DNA of 49,763 nucleotides from an uncultured Lachnospiraceae bacterium (GTDB taxonomy: Bacteria > Bacillota > Clostridia > Lachnospirales > Lachnospiraceae). The stretch lies in contig CACWRR010000036.1 in NCBI GenBank assembly GCA_902763335.1, positions 1 through 49,763 of the forward strand, written 5' to 3'. Below are positions 1 to 9,377 of the stretch, one piece after another (position 1 is the stretch's first letter; the number at the start of each line of letters is the position of its first letter). The position numbers were made by a program, and so were the translations under genes. A model generated the notes under the pieces. It was not told the origin of the DNA. It saw only the letters and a list, made by a program, of their open reading frames with translations, and did no database searches.

Positions 1-743
1 ATCATATAGGTAAGAACTGCCGGAGCCAGTCCGGTTGTATATGAATTAATAAGGAAGAAAACCGGTTCATCACTTAAAATTTTTGCACATAATTTAACAA
101 AATCGTGAATAGAATCCTCTATCTTCCAAATCTCGCCTTTCGGACCTCTTCCATATGAAGGCGGGTCCATAATGATTCCATCATAATGGTTTCCGCGACG
201 TATTTCACGTTCCACAAATTTTACGCAGTCATCCACAAGCCAGCGTATAGGACGGTCTGACAAACCGGAAGATGCAGCATTTTCTTTTGCCCATTGAACC
301 ATGCCCTTAGAGGCATCCACATGTGTGACGTGAGCACCGGCAGCGGCAGCAGCCAGAGTAGCACCGCCCGTATATGCAAATAGGTTAAGAACCTTAACCG
401 GTCTGTCGGCATTTCTTATTTTTTCTGAAAACCAGTCCCAGTTTACCGCCTGCTCAGGGAAGAGTCCTGTGTGCTTGAAACTGAAAGGTTTCAGATTAAA
501 TGTGAGGTCTCTGTAATTTATTGTCCATTGTTCGGGCAAATCAAAAAATTCCCATTCGCCGCCGCCTTTTTTACTTCTATGATAATGTGCATTCATTTTC
601 TTCCAGCCACGGTTAGTCTTCGGTGTATTCCATATAACCTGCGGGTCAGGTCTTACAAGAATGTAATCCCCCCATCTTTCCAGCTTTTCACCGGATGAAC
701 AGTCTATTACTTCGTAATCTTTCCAATTATCTGCTTTCCACAT
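1..743 (-). CDS. SAM-dependent methyltransferase, COG1092/RlmI-like (3' end outside window)
   Basis: The frame is open from an ATG at 743 down to base 1, so at least 247 residues are present and the C-terminus lies beyond the window edge. About 130 residues in there is a SAM-binding motif I (VLNLFAYTGGATLAA) followed by an acidic residue in VTHVDASKG. Further on is a DPPSYGRG segment, the DPP[SA] motif that contacts the target base in this family. Relatives methylate cytosine in 23S rRNA, but some members have unknown RNA targets, so the substrate is not assigned. The gene is transcribed away from the ribosomal cluster, and the 100 bases above its start are AT-rich. I am sure of the superfamily and less sure that it is an RlmI orthologue, because the N-terminal PUA-like region typical of RlmI appears to be missing. 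Confidence 0.85.
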   Translation of the reverse strand, partial: MWKADNWKDYEVIDCSSGEKLERWGDYILVRPDPQVIWNTPKTNRGWKKMNAHYHRSKKGGGEWEFFDLPEQWTINYRDLTFNLKPFSFKHTGLFPEQAVNWDWFSEKIRNADRPVKVLNLFAYTGGATLAAAAAGAHVTHVDASKGMVQWAKENAASSGLSDRPIRWLVDDCVKFVEREIRRGNHYDGIIMDPPSYGRGPKGEIWKIEDSIHDFVKLCAKILSDEPVFFLINSYTTGLAPAVLTYM

Positions 744-846
744 AATTTATATTTATTTCCTTTACTAAAAATTTTTCGGTTCAAGTATACTATAAATAGA
801 ATAATCAAACAAGATAAAAGAAATATAATAAAAATAAAAAAAGTGC

Positions 847-875
847 TTGATTTTTGCGTGTTTATGGGTTATACT
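847..875 (+). promoter_or_regulatory. Promoter of the S10 (rpsJ) operon
   Basis: TTGATT at 847-852 and TATACT at 870-875 are separated by exactly 17 bases, a near-consensus housekeeping sigma site. Transcription would start near 882 and give a leader of about 240 nt before rpsJ. The stretch 744-846 is AT-rich and shows no gene. Confidence 0.75.
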
Positions 876-881
876 CATTCT

Positions 882-1124
882 TGCTGTGACATTGATAGCG
901 TAGAAGCGCGAGGTTGCTACAGTTAATCTGTAGGTTTTCCGTGGAGCGAATGTCAAGTTATGAAACTGGCGACAAGTCACTGTACCAATAGAAATCGTCC
1001 ATATGAATTATGGAAACAACGTGTGAAAAAGTTCGGAATTAAGTTTGCGACACACACGGAAGAGTGTACAGTCACCGCTTGTCGTACTGATTTTCTAAAG
1101 TACGAAAAGGAGGCGACTTTTTTT
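882..1124 (+). ncRNA. Structured 5' leader of rpsJ, candidate r-protein autoregulatory RNA
   Basis: The ~240-nt leader can fold into a defined set of helices. TGACATT 887-893 pairs with AATGTCA 949-955 and encloses a hairpin CTACAG 917-922 / CTGTAG 928-933. A long-range helix joins CGACAAG 970-976 to CTTGTCG 1078-1084 and ACTGTAC 979-985 to GTACAGT 1066-1072. A last hairpin, CGTACT 1083-1088 / AGTACG 1099-1104, abuts the Shine-Dalgarno (AAGGAGG 1107-1113). The helix at 1078-1084 and this last hairpin share bases 1083-1084, so they may be alternatives. No T-run terminator is visible, so control would more likely act on translation. The pairing is seen in the sequence; autoregulation by a product of the operon is inference from known r-protein leaders. 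Confidence 0.6.
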
Positions 1125-1445
1125 ATGGCAAGTCAAGTAATGAGAATCACATTGAAGGCATATGATCACAAACTTATTGATCAGTCAGCCGGAAAAATCA
1201 TCGAAACTGTAAAGAAGACAGGAGCACAGGTAAGTGGACCTGTACCACTTCCAACTAAGAAGGAAGTAGTTACAATTCTTAGAGCTGTACACAAGTACAA
1301 AGACTCTAGAGAGCAGTTCGAGCAGAGAACTCATAAGAGACTTATCGATATCATCACACCATCACAGAAAACTGTTGATGCACTCACAAGATTAGAGATG
1401 CCAGCAGGTGTGTATATCGACGTGAAAATGAAAAACAACAAATAA
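1125..1445 (+). CDS. rpsJ: 30S ribosomal protein S10
   Basis: 106 residues, the normal length for S10, with the family signature around IRLKAYDH (here [14 protein letters not shown]) and a conserved C-terminal [19 protein letters not shown]10 sits in the 30S head and also serves as NusE in antitermination complexes. The frame stays open upstream to 960, but the ATG at 1125 is chosen because AAGGAGG at 1107-1113 precedes it and the upstream residues have no S10 homology and overlap the structured leader. It is the first gene of the S10 operon. A 191-nt gap separates it from rplC, unusually long inside this operon. Confidence 0.97.
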   Translation: MASQVMRITLKAYDHKLIDQSAGKIIETVKKTGAQVSGPVPLPTKKEVVTILRAVHKYKDSREQFEQRTHKRLIDIITPSQKTVDALTRLEMPAGVYIDVKMKNNK

Positions 1446-1636
1446 TTCATTTTCAAAAATTTAATTTAGTTAATCCAGAAGGTTAAGATATAGAAGTAAC
1501 ACTTTTTGATGGGAATAACATTCCGGGAATCAACATTTATTTTAAAATATTTAGTGTTCCACGTATATTTGACTGTTCTAGGATGTTCAAGGCAAAAAGC
1601 TTTGAACCGCTGTAGATTTAACAGGAGGTAAAAGGA
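1446..1636 (+). promoter_or_regulatory. Structured gap between rpsJ and rplC, possible second leader
   Basis: 191 nt without a reading frame. Hairpins seen: GGAAT 1512-1516 / ATTCC 1520-1524, enclosed by AACACT 1498-1503 / AGTGTT 1553-1558, and a strong one with nine pairs, GTTCAAGGC 1585-1593 / GCTTTGAAC 1599-1607 (one G-T pair, loop AAAAA), ending 15 nt before the rplC Shine-Dalgarno. TTGACT at 1569-1574 has no -10 at the right distance, so I do not call a promoter. No T-run follows the hairpins. RNA processing, translational control of rplC, or partial attenuation are all possible. Confidence 0.45.
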
Positions 1637-2272
1637 ATGAAGAAAGCTATTTTAGCAACAAAGGTCGGAATGACACAGATCTTCAACGAAGACGGTGCAT
1701 TAGTACCTGTTACTGTACTTCAGGCAGGACCATGTGTAGTAACACAGGTTAAGACTGCTGACAATGACGGATACAGTGCAGTTCAGGTTGGATTTGTTGA
1801 CAAGAGAGAAAAATTAGTCAGCAAGCCACAGAAAGGACATTTTGATAAGGCTGGTGTATCTTACAAGAGATATGTAAGAGAATTCAGACTTGAAAATGCA
1901 GAAGAATTTAATGTAAAAGATGAAATCAAAGCTGATGTATTCGCAGCAGGCGACAAGGTAGACGCTACTGCAATATCAAAGGGTAAAGGTTTCCAGGGTG
2001 CAATTAAGAGACACGGACAGTCAAGAGGACCTATGGCTCATGGTTCAAAATATCATCGTCATGCAGGTTCAAATGGTGCTTGTTCTGATCCAAGTAAGGT
2101 ATTTAAAGGAAAGAAAATGCCTGGACACATGGGAGCAAAACAGATTACAGTTCAGAACCTTGAGATCGTTAAGGTTGATGTTGAAAATAATTTAATCTTA
2201 GTTAAGGGTGCAGTACCTGGACCTAAGAAATCTTTAGTAACAATCAAGGAAACCGTTAAGACTATTAAATAG
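1637..2272 (+). CDS. rplC: 50S ribosomal protein L3
   Basis: 211 residues, full length. The opening [16 protein letters not shown] is the classic L3 start, and the central [21 protein letters not shown] is the loop that reaches toward the peptidyl transferase centre and carries the glutamine methylated by PrmB in some bacteria. L3 is one of the two initiator proteins of 50S assembly, binding the 3' domain of 23S rRNA. AGGAGG at 1623-1628 fixes the ATG. rplD follows after 27 nt. Confidence 0.98.
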   Translation: MKKAILATKVGMTQIFNEDGALVPVTVLQAGPCVVTQVKTADNDGYSAVQVGFVDKREKLVSKPQKGHFDKAGVSYKRYVREFRLENAEEFNVKDEIKADVFAAGDKVDATAISKGKGFQGAIKRHGQSRGPMAHGSKYHRHAGSNGACSDPSKVFKGKKMPGHMGAKQITVQNLEIVKVDVENNLILVKGAVPGPKKSLVTIKETVKTIK

Positions 2273-2299
2273 GTTTTCTAAGGAAGGAGGAACACACAG

Positions 2300-2944
2300 A
2301 TGGCAAAGGTATCTGTTTACAATATGGAAGGCAATCAGGTTGGCGACTTAGAGCTTAATGATGCAGTGTTCGGTGTTGAAGTTAATGAACATCTTGTACA
2401 TTTAGCAGTTGTAAACCAGCTTGCTAATAATCGTCAGGGAACACAGAGTGCTAAAAACCGTTCAGAAGTTAGCGGTGGTGGTAGAAAACCATGGAGACAG
2501 AAAGGAACAGGTCACGCAAGACAGGGTTCTACAAGAGCTCCACAGTGGAAAGGCGGCGGCGTTGTATTTGCTCCAAAGCCAAGAGATTATTCTTTCAAAA
2601 TGAATAAGAAAGAAAAACAGAACGCACTTAAATCTGCTCTTACATCAAGAGTACAGGCTGACAAGTTCATCGTAGTTGATTCAATCAAATTAGATGAGAT
2701 TAAAACAAAAGCAATGGCAACAGCACTTAACAAGCTTAATGCATCAAAGGCATTAGTTGTTATGAGCAGCATAGATGAGAACGTAGTTTGCTCAGCAAAG
2801 AACATTCCTAATGTTAAGACTTCTTACTTCTTCAAAGATGAGGATGGAGTAAAGAGCACAATTAACGTATATGATATTATGAAATATGACACAGTAGTTA
2901 TCGACAAAGCTGCTGTAGCAACAATTGAGGAGGTGTATGCATAA
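2300..2944 (+). CDS. rplD: 50S ribosomal protein L4
   Basis: 214 residues. The conserved extended loop ([20 protein letters not shown], followed by [13 protein letters not shown]) that lines the exit tunnel is intact at about residues 43-75. L4 binds 23S domain I. In gamma-proteobacteria it represses its own S10 operon; whether that happens here is unknown, but it is the natural candidate ligand for the leaders at 882-1124 and 1446-1636. The Shine-Dalgarno AAGGAGG lies 9 nt before the ATG. The stop overlaps the rplW start by one base (TAATG), which suggests translational coupling. Confidence 0.97.
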   Translation: MAKVSVYNMEGNQVGDLELNDAVFGVEVNEHLVHLAVVNQLANNRQGTQSAKNRSEVSGGGRKPWRQKGTGHARQGSTRAPQWKGGGVVFAPKPRDYSFKMNKKEKQNALKSALTSRVQADKFIVVDSIKLDEIKTKAMATALNKLNASKALVVMSSIDENVVCSAKNIPNVKTSYFFKDEDGVKSTINVYDIMKYDTVVIDKAAVATIEEVYA

Positions 2945-3243
2945 TGGCAAGCATTCAGTATTATGACGTTATCCTCAAGCCAGTTGTTTCAGAAAAGAGT
3001 ATGAACGCAATGGCAGAAAAGAAATATACATTTCTTGTTCACACAGAGGCTACAAAGACACAGATTAAAGAAGCTGTAGAGAAGCTTTTCGAGGGAACTA
3101 AAGTAAAGAGTGTCAACACAATGAATCTTGACGGTAAGACTCGCAGAAGAGGAAATACTTACGGAAAGACAGCTAAGAAGAAGAAAGCAATCGTTCAGTT
3201 GACAGAAGACAGCAAAGAGATAGAGATTTTCTCAGGACTGTAA
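2944..3243 (+). CDS. rplW: 50S ribosomal protein L23
   Basis: 99 residues. [17 protein letters not shown] near the N-terminus and [21 protein letters not shown] in the middle are family hallmarks. L23 sits at the polypeptide exit and provides the docking site for trigger factor and SRP. The ATG shares its A with the rplD stop, and the GAGGAGG ribosome binding site lies inside the end of rplD. Confidence 0.97.
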   Translation: MASIQYYDVILKPVVSEKSMNAMAEKKYTFLVHTEATKTQIKEAVEKLFEGTKVKSVNTMNLDGKTRRRGNTYGKTAKKKKAIVQLTEDSKEIEIFSGL

Positions 3244-3306
3244 AATTTAGTTCATTAATATACGCAGACAAGCGTGAAAATAAACGTTTTGAAAGGAGAA
3301 ACAACA

Positions 3307-4149
3307 ATGGGAATTAAGACATTCAACCCATATACACCTTCCAGAAGAAATATGACTGGTCTTGATTATTCAGAGATTACAAAGACAACTCCTGAAAAAT
3401 CATTAACAATTTCTTTAAAGAAATCAGCTGGTCGTAACAATCAGGGAAAAATAACAGTTAGACACCATGGTGGTGGTTCTAGAAGAAAATATAGAATTAT
3501 AGATTTCAAGAGAAAGAAAGATGGAGTACCTGCAAAGGTAGTAAGCATCGAGTACGATCCAAACAGAACAGCAAATATTGCACTTATCAGCTATGTAGAT
3601 GGTGAGAAGGCATATATCCTTGCTCCTAACGGATTAAAAGTAGGTGACGAACTTATGAATGGTTCAACAGCTGAAATTAAAGTAGGTAACTGCTTAGCAC
3701 TTGCAGATATACCAGTAGGTACAGAAGTACACAACGTAGAGTTATATCCTGGTAGAGGTGGACAGCTCGTTCGTGCAGCTGGAAACTCGGCACAGCTTAT
3801 GGCTAAAGAAGGAAAGTATGCAACATTAAGACTTCCTTCAGGTGAAATGAGAATGATAGCTCTTAACTGCCGTGCAACAATCGGTTCAGTAGGAAACATT
3901 GAGCATGATCTTGTAAATATCGGTAAAGCAGGACGTAAGAGAAACATGGGTATCAGACCTACAGTTCGTGGCTCTGTCATGAACCCTAATGACCATCCAC
4001 ACGGTGGTGGTGAAGGTAAGACTGGAATCGGTCGTCCGGGTCCATGTACACCTTGGGGTAAACCAGCACTTGGTTTGAAGACAAGAAAGAAGAACAAAGC
4101 TTCTAACAAGATGATTGTAAGAAGAAGAGATGGAAAGAACATGAAATAG
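3307..4149 (+). CDS. rplB: 50S ribosomal protein L2
   Basis: 280 residues, full length. Conserved blocks include [22 protein letters not shown] and, near the C-terminus, [20 protein letters not shown], which holds the histidine important for peptidyl transferase assembly. The frame extends upstream to 3274, but the ATG at 3307 has AAAGGAG at 3292-3298 at a good distance and gives the usual [14 protein letters not shown] start. A 552-base minus-strand frame lying over this gene is a composition shadow. Confidence 0.97.
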   Translation: MGIKTFNPYTPSRRNMTGLDYSEITKTTPEKSLTISLKKSAGRNNQGKITVRHHGGGSRRKYRIIDFKRKKDGVPAKVVSIEYDPNRTANIALISYVDGEKAYILAPNGLKVGDELMNGSTAEIKVGNCLALADIPVGTEVHNVELYPGRGGQLVRAAGNSAQLMAKEGKYATLRLPSGEMRMIALNCRATIGSVGNIEHDLVNIGKAGRKRNMGIRPTVRGSVMNPNDHPHGGGEGKTGIGRPGPCTPWGKPALGLKTRKKNKASNKMIVRRRDGKNMK

Positions 4150-4168
4150 TTTAAAGGAGGTTTAACCT

Positions 4169-4450
4169 ATGGCTCGATCATTAAAAAAAGGACCATTTGC
4201 AGACGAGAGCTTACTTAAAAAAGTAGATGCTATGAATGCAGCAGGTGACAAACAGGTTATTAAGACATGGTCACGTCGCTCAACAATTTTCCCGCAGATG
4301 GTTGGACATACAATAGCAGTTCACGACGGAAGAAGACATGTGCCTGTATATATTACAGAAGACATGGTTGGACATAAACTCGGTGAATTCGTAGCAACAA
4401 GAACTTACAGAGGACATGGAAAAGACGAAAAGAAAACAGGCTCAAGATAG
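4169..4450 (+). CDS. rpsS: 30S ribosomal protein S19
   Basis: 93 residues, starting [18 protein letters not shown] and containing the conserved [25 protein letters not shown]19 binds the 30S head next to S13 and contacts the A-site finger of 23S rRNA. AAAGGAGG precedes the ATG by 8 nt. Spacing to rplB is 19 nt and to rplV 28 nt. Confidence 0.98.
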   Translation: MARSLKKGPFADESLLKKVDAMNAAGDKQVIKTWSRRSTIFPQMVGHTIAVHDGRRHVPVYITEDMVGHKLGEFVATRTYRGHGKDEKKTGSR

Positions 4451-4478
4451 TCTAGAATTTTGAAAGGAGGTTTTATCC

Positions 4479-4865
4479 ATGGCAAAAGGACATAGATCCC
4501 AGATTAAGAGAGAGAGAAATGCAGTTAAAGATACAAGACCATCAGCAAAGTTATCTTATGCTAGAGTTCCTGTACAGAAAGCATGTTTCGTATTAGATGC
4601 CATTAGAGGAAAAAGTGTTCAGGAAGCAATCGGTATTTTAACATATAACCCAAGATATGCATCTGAAGTTATTCTTAAGTTATTAAATTCAGCAATAGCA
4701 AATGCAGAGAACAATAACGGCATGAGCCCTGATAGACTCTATATTGAAGAGTGTTACGCAAGTAACGGTCCTATTATGAAGAGAATCAGACCAAGAGCAC
4801 AGGGTAGAGCTTATAGAATAGAGAAGAGAATGAGCCACATTACTGTAGTGCTCAATGAGAAATAA
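4479..4865 (+). CDS. rplV: 50S ribosomal protein L22
   Basis: 128 residues. The globular part contains VPVQKACFVLDAIRGKSVQEA and the C-terminal beta-hairpin that lines the exit tunnel is recognisable as RIRPRAQGRAYRIEKRMSHI. Mutations in that hairpin give macrolide resistance in other bacteria; here the loop has no insertion or deletion that I can see. AAAGGAGG lies 8 nt before the ATG. Confidence 0.97.
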   Translation: MAKGHRSQIKRERNAVKDTRPSAKLSYARVPVQKACFVLDAIRGKSVQEAIGILTYNPRYASEVILKLLNSAIANAENNNGMSPDRLYIEECYASNGPIMKRIRPRAQGRAYRIEKRMSHITVVLNEK

Positions 4866-4889
4866 TAGGAAACAGGAAAGGAGATTAGT

Positions 4890-5549
4890 ATGGGACAGAA
4901 AGTAAATCCACATGGCTTAAGAGTCGGTGTCATCAAAGACTGGGACTCAAAGTGGTATGCTGAGGCTGATTTTGCTGACAACTTAGTAGAGGATAACAAA
5001 ATCAGAACTTACCTTAAAGAAAAATTATACAATTCAGGCGTTTCTAGAATTGAAATAGAGAGAGCATCTGACAGAGTTAAAGTTATCGTTCATACAGCTA
5101 AACCTGGTGTAGTAATCGGTAAAGGTGGAGCAGAGATAGAGAAACTTAAGACAGAAGTTCAGAAGTTTACAGATAAGAAATTAATTGTTGATATAAAAGA
5201 AGTTAAGAGACCGGATAAGGATGCACAGCTTGTTGCTGAGAACATTGCAACACAGTTAGAGAATCGTGTATCATTCAGAAGAGCAATGAAGTCAACAATG
5301 TCAAGATCAATGAAGGCCGGAGCAAAAGGTATCAAGACTTCTGTTTCAGGACGTCTTGGTGGTGCTGATATGGCTCGTACAGAGTTCTATAGCGAAGGTA
5401 CTATTCCACTTCAGACATTAAGAGCAGACATTGACTACGGTTTTGCAGAAGCAGACACAACATACGGTAAAGTCGGTGTTAAAGTTTGGATCTACAAAGG
5501 CGAAGTTCTTCCAGTAAAAGAAGTAGTTAAGGAAGGGAGCGAGAAATAA
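4890..5549 (+). CDS. rpsC: 30S ribosomal protein S3
   Basis: 219 residues. The N-terminus [20 protein letters not shown] and the KH-domain signature [14 protein letters not shown] are intact, as is the C-terminal domain ([29 protein letters not shown]). S3 forms part of the mRNA entry channel helicase on the 30S head. The stop TAA shares one base with the rplP ATG, so S3 and L16 are probably translated as a coupled pair. Confidence 0.98.
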   Translation: MGQKVNPHGLRVGVIKDWDSKWYAEADFADNLVEDNKIRTYLKEKLYNSGVSRIEIERASDRVKVIVHTAKPGVVIGKGGAEIEKLKTEVQKFTDKKLIVDIKEVKRPDKDAQLVAENIATQLENRVSFRRAMKSTMSRSMKAGAKGIKTSVSGRLGGADMARTEFYSEGTIPLQTLRADIDYGFAEADTTYGKVGVKVWIYKGEVLPVKEVVKEGSEK

Positions 5550-5986
5550 TGTTAATGCCAAAAAGAGTAAAGCGTCGTAAACAGTTCCGTGGTTCCATGA
5601 GAGGTAAAGCCTTAAGAGGAAACAAGATTACAAACGGTGAATATGGTATTGTCGCTTTAGACCCAGCATGGATTAAATCAAACCAGATAGAGGCTGCCCG
5701 TATTGCTATGACACGTTATATCAAGCGTGGTGGTAAAGTTTGGATTAAAATATTCCCAGATAAACCAGTAACAGCTAAACCTGCTGAAACTCGAATGGGT
5801 TCAGGAAAAGGTACATTAGAGTACTGGGTTGCAGTAGTTAAACCAGGACGTGTTATGTTTGAAATAGCCGGTGTTCCAGAGGAAACAGCTAGAGAAGCAT
5901 TACGTCTCGCAATGCACAAATTACCGGTTAAGTGTAAAATCGTATCTCGTGCAGATTTAGAAGGCGGTGATAACAGTGAAAATTAA
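5549..5986 (+). CDS. rplP: 50S ribosomal protein L16
   Basis: 145 residues. [15 protein letters not shown] at the start and the central [20 protein letters not shown] are diagnostic. L16 helps position tRNA in the A site. Two starts are possible: ATG 5549, overlapping the rpsC stop, and ATG 5555. The upstream one is preferred because the GGAAGGGAG ribosome binding site fits it and [10 protein letters not shown] is the usual form in relatives. The end overlaps rpmC by 11 nt. Confidence 0.96.
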   Translation: MLMPKRVKRRKQFRGSMRGKALRGNKITNGEYGIVALDPAWIKSNQIEAARIAMTRYIKRGGKVWIKIFPDKPVTAKPAETRMGSGKGTLEYWVAVVKPGRVMFEIAGVPEETAREALRLAMHKLPVKCKIVSRADLEGGDNSEN

Positions 5987-6179
5987 TAAGTATGTAGAAG
6001 ATTTACAGACAAAATCAGCTGCAGAATTAAATGATGAATTAGTAGCTGCTAAAAAGGAACTCTTTAATTTAAGATTTCAGAACGCAACAAATCAGTTAGA
6101 CAATACAAGCAGAATCAAAGAAGTCAGAAGAAACATTGCAAGAATTCAGACAGTGATGACACAGAAAGCTGCAAACTAA
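5976..6179 (+). CDS. rpmC: 50S ribosomal protein L29
   Basis: 67 residues, a small helical hairpin protein at the tunnel exit, with the conserved [21 protein letters not shown] and [14 protein letters not shown] segments. The start is GTG at 5976 rather than GTG 5967: the AAGGCGGTG at 5961-5969 is the ribosome binding site and would itself contain the upstream codon, and [10 protein letters not shown] is the expected N-terminus. The first 11 bases overlap rplP. Confidence 0.95.
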   Translation: MKINKYVEDLQTKSAAELNDELVAAKKELFNLRFQNATNQLDNTSRIKEVRRNIARIQTVMTQKAAN

Positions 6180-6212
6180 TAGATATTGTATTCCGGGAAA
6201 GGAGGAACTGTT

Positions 6213-6470
6213 GTGGAAGAAAGAAATTTAAGAAAAACCAGAGTTGGTAAGGTCGTTAGCGATAAAATGGATAAGACAATCGTTGTAGCAGTAGAAGATC
6301 ATGTAAAACATCCTCTCTACAAGAAAATCGTTAAGAGAACATACAAATTAAAAGCTCATGATGAGAACAACGAGTGTGGTATCGGAGATACAGTTAAGGT
6401 AATGGAAACAAGACCATTGTCAAAAGATAAGAGATGGAGACTTGTTCAGATAATTGAAAAAGCTAGATAG
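6213..6470 (+). CDS. rpsQ: 30S ribosomal protein S17
   Basis: 85 residues, with [22 protein letters not shown] and [21 protein letters not shown], the OB-fold core of S17. The open frame begins at a TTG at 6186, but AAAGGAGG at 6198-6205 lies inside that extension and points to the GTG at 6213, 7 nt downstream, which restores the normal length. S17 is a primary binder of 16S rRNA in early 30S assembly. Confidence 0.95.
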   Translation: MEERNLRKTRVGKVVSDKMDKTIVVAVEDHVKHPLYKKIVKRTYKLKAHDENNECGIGDTVKVMETRPLSKDKRWRLVQIIEKAR

Positions 6471-6508
6471 AGCCTCAAATAAAAATTTGAGTTGAAAGGA
6501 GTATTATT

Positions 6509-6877
6509 ATGATTCAACAGGAAAGCAGACTTAAAGTTGCTGACAATACTGGCGCTAAAGAATTACTCTGTATCAGAGTTTTGGGCGGTTCTACTAGAAG
6601 ATATGCTAATATCGGTGATGTAATCGTTGCTTCTGTCAAAGATGCAACACCAGGCGGTGTTGTAAAAAAAGGTGACGTAGTTAAAGCTGTAGTAGTTCGT
6701 TCTGTAAATGGCGCACGCCGTAAGGACGGTTCTTATATAAAATTTGATGAAAATGCTGCTGTTATCATTAAAGATGATAAGACACCAAGAGGAACACGTA
6801 TTTTTGGACCAGTAGCCAGAGAGCTCAGAGAAAAACAGTTTATGAAAATTGTTTCTCTGGCACCAGAAGTATTATAA
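6509..6877 (+). CDS. rplN: 50S ribosomal protein L14
   Basis: 122 residues, opening [27 protein letters not shown], with [26 protein letters not shown] in the middle. L14 lies at the subunit interface, forms bridges to 16S rRNA and is the docking site of the silencing factor RsfS. AAAGGAG lies 9 nt before the ATG. rplX starts 12 nt after its stop. Confidence 0.98.
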   Translation: MIQQESRLKVADNTGAKELLCIRVLGGSTRRYANIGDVIVASVKDATPGGVVKKGDVVKAVVVRSVNGARRKDGSYIKFDENAAVIIKDDKTPRGTRIFGPVARELREKQFMKIVSLAPEVL

Positions 6878-6889
6878 GGAGGTGTAGGC

Positions 6890-7201
6890 ATGGCAACAAG
6901 TAAAATTAAAAAAGGCGATATGGTTCGTGTAATCGCCGGTAAAGATAAAGGTAAAGAAGGAAAAGTTCTTTCAGTAGATGTAAAGAATGCAAAGGTTGTT
7001 GTTGAAGGAATCAACATGGTAACAAAACATACAAAGCCAAGTGCACAGAATACAGCAGGTGGAATCATCAGCCAGGAAGCTGCTATGGATATTTCAAATG
7101 TTATGTATCTTTCAAAGGGCAAAGTTACAAGAGTTGGTTTTCAGATTAACGATGGCAAAAAAGTTCGTGTTGCAAAGGCAACAGGCGAGGTTATTGACTA
7201 A
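6890..7201 (+). CDS. rplX: 50S ribosomal protein L24
   Basis: 103 residues with a KOW motif in the N-terminal half (KKGDMVRVIAGKDKGKEGKVLSV) and the following GINMVTKHTKPSAQNTAGGI. L24 is an assembly initiator that binds 23S domain I. The ATG follows AAGGAGGTG by 6 nt. Codon use and spacing match its neighbours. Confidence 0.97.
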   Translation: MATSKIKKGDMVRVIAGKDKGKEGKVLSVDVKNAKVVVEGINMVTKHTKPSAQNTAGGIISQEAAMDISNVMYLSKGKVTRVGFQINDGKKVRVAKATGEVID

Positions 7202-7223
7202 TTAAGGAAGGAGGACCGGAAAG

Positions 7224-7763
7224 TTGAGTAGACTTAAAGAAACTTATAAGAGTGAAATTGTTGACGCTATGACAAAGAAGTTTGGTTACAAAAATGTCAT
7301 GGAAGTACCAAAGCTTGACAAGATTGTTATAAATATGGGTGTTGGTGAAGCAAAAGATAACGCAAAGGTTTTAGATGCAGCTATCAGTGATCTTACTACT
7401 ATAGCTGGTCAGAAGCCGGTTGTTACAAGAGCTAAAAATTCAATCGCTAACTTCAAATTAAGAGAAGGTGTTGCTATCGGATGTAAAGTAACACTCAGAG
7501 GCGAGAAGATGTACGAATTCTTAGATCGTCTTGTAAATCTTGCATTACCACGTGTACGTGACTTTAGAGGTGTAAATCCTAATGCTTTTGATGGTAGAGG
7601 AAATTATGCACTTGGTATCAAGGAGCAGCTTATTTTCCCTGAAATTGAGTATGATAAGGTAGACAAAGTCAGAGGTATGGATGTAATTATTGTTACAACT
7701 GCTAAAACTGATGAAGAAGCTCGTGAATTATTGACATTATTCAATATGCCGTTTAAGAAATAG
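7224..7763 (+). CDS. rplE: 50S ribosomal protein L5
   Basis: 179 residues. Conserved segments are [42 protein letters not shown] and [23 protein letters not shown]5 binds 5S rRNA with L18 in the central protuberance. The start codon is TTG at 7224, supported by AAGGAGG at 7208-7214 nine bases upstream and by the normal length. It is one of two TTG-initiated genes in the plus-strand half of this window. Confidence 0.97.
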   Translation: MSRLKETYKSEIVDAMTKKFGYKNVMEVPKLDKIVINMGVGEAKDNAKVLDAAISDLTTIAGQKPVVTRAKNSIANFKLREGVAIGCKVTLRGEKMYEFLDRLVNLALPRVRDFRGVNPNAFDGRGNYALGIKEQLIFPEIEYDKVDKVRGMDVIIVTTAKTDEEARELLTLFNMPFKK

Positions 7764-7778
7764 TTAGGAGGTAATCAC

Positions 7779-7964
7779 ATGGCTAAAACCGCTATGAAGG
7801 TTAAGCAGCAGCGTAAAGCAAAATTCTCTACACAGGCTTACAGCCGTTGCAGAATTTGTGGTCGTCCGCATGCTTATTTAAGAAAATACGGAATTTGCAG
7901 AATTTGTTTCCGTGAGTTAGCTTACAAGGGACAGATTCCTGGTGTTAAAAAAGCTAGCTGGTAA
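7779..7964 (+). CDS. rpsZ: 30S ribosomal protein S14, zinc-binding type Z
   Basis: 61 residues, the short zinc form of S14. Four cysteines, C24, C27, C40 and C43, form the CxxC-x12-CxxC zinc ribbon. Many Firmicutes also carry a longer cysteine-free S14 (rpsN paralogue) induced when zinc is scarce; only the zinc form is seen here. AGGAGG precedes the ATG. Many annotations call this gene rpsN. Confidence 0.97.
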   Translation: MAKTAMKVKQQRKAKFSTQAYSRCRICGRPHAYLRKYGICRICFRELAYKGQIPGVKKASW

Positions 7965-7996
7965 GGTATAAGGTTAGGAAAGGAGGCAATTTTTAA

Positions 7997-8398
7997 ATGA
8001 CAACTAATGATCCAATCGCAGATATGCTTACAAGAATTCGTAACGCAAACACTGCTAAACATGATACAGTAGATATTCCAGCTTCAAAGATGAAAATATC
8101 TATCGCAGATATTCTTGTTAATGAAGGTTATATAAAGAAATATGAAGTTGTTGAAGATGGCAACTTCAAGACAATCAGAGTAACATTAAAATATGGTCAG
8201 GATAAAAACGAGAAGGTTATCACAGGAATTAAGAGAATTTCTAAGCCGGGTCTTCGTGTTTATGCTGGTAAAGATGAGCTTCCAAGAGTTCTTGGTGGAC
8301 TTGGAATAGCAATCATTTCTACAAACAACGGTGTTATCACTGATAAGCAGGCTAGAAAGTTAAATGTAGGCGGAGAAGTGCTTGCATTTGTATGGTAA
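7997..8398 (+). CDS. rpsH: 30S ribosomal protein S8
   Basis: 133 residues. The start [18 protein letters not shown] and the C-terminal [22 protein letters not shown] are diagnostic. S8 binds the central domain of 16S rRNA. In E. coli it represses the spc operon by binding mRNA near rplE; no equivalent site could be recognised here by eye. AAAGGAGG lies 10 nt before the ATG. Confidence 0.98.
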   Translation: MTTNDPIADMLTRIRNANTAKHDTVDIPASKMKISIADILVNEGYIKKYEVVEDGNFKTIRVTLKYGQDKNEKVITGIKRISKPGLRVYAGKDELPRVLGGLGIAIISTNNGVITDKQARKLNVGGEVLAFVW

Positions 8399-8432
8399 TA
8401 TATTAACTCTAAATAAATAGGAGGTGCACGGC

Positions 8433-8975
8433 ATGTCACGTATAGGAAGAATGCCTATCGCTATACCTGCAGGGGTAACTGTTGATATAGCAGAAAATAA
8501 TAAGGTGACTGTAAAAGGACCAAAGGGAACACTTGAAAGAGTATTACCTTCGGAAATGGAAATTAAGGTAGAAGACAATCATGTTGTTGTTTCAAGACCA
8601 AATGATTTAAAGAAGATGAAATCTTTACACGGTCTTACAAGAACACTTATTGCAAATATGGTAACAGGTGTTACTGAAGGATATGAGAAAGTTCTCGAAA
8701 TCAACGGTGTTGGTTACAGAGGACAGAAACAGGGCAAGAAGTTAGTGTTATCACTTGGTTATTCACATCCTGTTGAGATGGAAGATCCGGAAGGAATCGA
8801 GACAGTTATGGATGGAACAAACAAGATTACAGTTAAAGGTATCGATAAAGAAAAAGTTGGCCAGTATGCTGCTGAAATCAGAGCAAAGAGAAGTCCTGAA
8901 CCTTATAAAGGAAAAGGTATTAAGTATGCTGATGAAGTTATTAGACGTAAAGTCGGTAAGACTGGTAAGAAATAA
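8433..8975 (+). CDS. rplF: 50S ribosomal protein L6
   Basis: 180 residues, with the duplicated L6 fold: [17 protein letters not shown] at the N-terminus and the C-terminal [24 protein letters not shown], of which PEPYKGKGI is the family signature. It lies near the sarcin-ricin loop. The frame opens at GTG 8424, which lies within the ribosome binding site AGGAGGT (8419-8425), so the ATG at 8433 is the start. Confidence 0.97.
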   Translation: MSRIGRMPIAIPAGVTVDIAENNKVTVKGPKGTLERVLPSEMEIKVEDNHVVVSRPNDLKKMKSLHGLTRTLIANMVTGVTEGYEKVLEINGVGYRGQKQGKKLVLSLGYSHPVEMEDPEGIETVMDGTNKITVKGIDKEKVGQYAAEIRAKRSPEPYKGKGIKYADEVIRRKVGKTGKK

Positions 8976-8992
8976 TTAAAGGAGTGACAAAG

Positions 8993-9361
8993 ATGGTTAG
9001 CAAGAAATCAAGAACTAAAGTTCGTTTAGATAAACATAGAAGAATACGTAACCGTTTAAGCGGTACAGCGCAGTGCCCACGTTTAGCTGTGTTTAGAAGT
9101 AATAATCATATGTACGCTCAGATTATTGACGATACAGTTGGAAATACACTTGTATCAGCTTCAACTCTTCAGAAAGAAGTTAAGGCTGAGTGTGAGAAGA
9201 CAAATAACGTTGATGCAGCAGCACACTTAGGTACTGTAATTGCTAAAAAAGCGTTAGACAAAGGTATTAAGACTGTTGTCTTTGATAGAGGCGGATTCAT
9301 ATATCAGGGTAAAGTTAAGGCATTAGCAGAAGCAGCAAGAGAAGCTGGTCTGGAATTCTAA
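8993..9361 (+). CDS. rplR: 50S ribosomal protein L18
   Basis: 122 residues, with [20 protein letters not shown] and [18 protein letters not shown] in the N-terminal half and [21 protein letters not shown] at the C-terminus. L18 carries 5S rRNA into the large subunit together with L5. GTG 8984 would overlap the AAAGGAG ribosome binding site, so the ATG at 8993 is preferred. Confidence 0.97.
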   Translation: MVSKKSRTKVRLDKHRRIRNRLSGTAQCPRLAVFRSNNHMYAQIIDDTVGNTLVSASTLQKEVKAECEKTNNVDAAAHLGTVIAKKALDKGIKTVVFDRGGFIYQGKVKALAEAAREAGLEF

Positions 9362-9377
9362 TCAAGGAGGAGAACAC

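Noticed and set aside
960-1124. N-terminal extension of S10 by 55 codons from the upstream ATG
   Set aside because: The residues have no S10 similarity, cover the structured leader and lack a ribosome binding site at 960; AAGGAGG marks 1125.
3591-4142. 183-codon minus-strand frame over rplB
   Set aside because: Shadow of the codon bias of rplB; no ribosome binding site or known motif.
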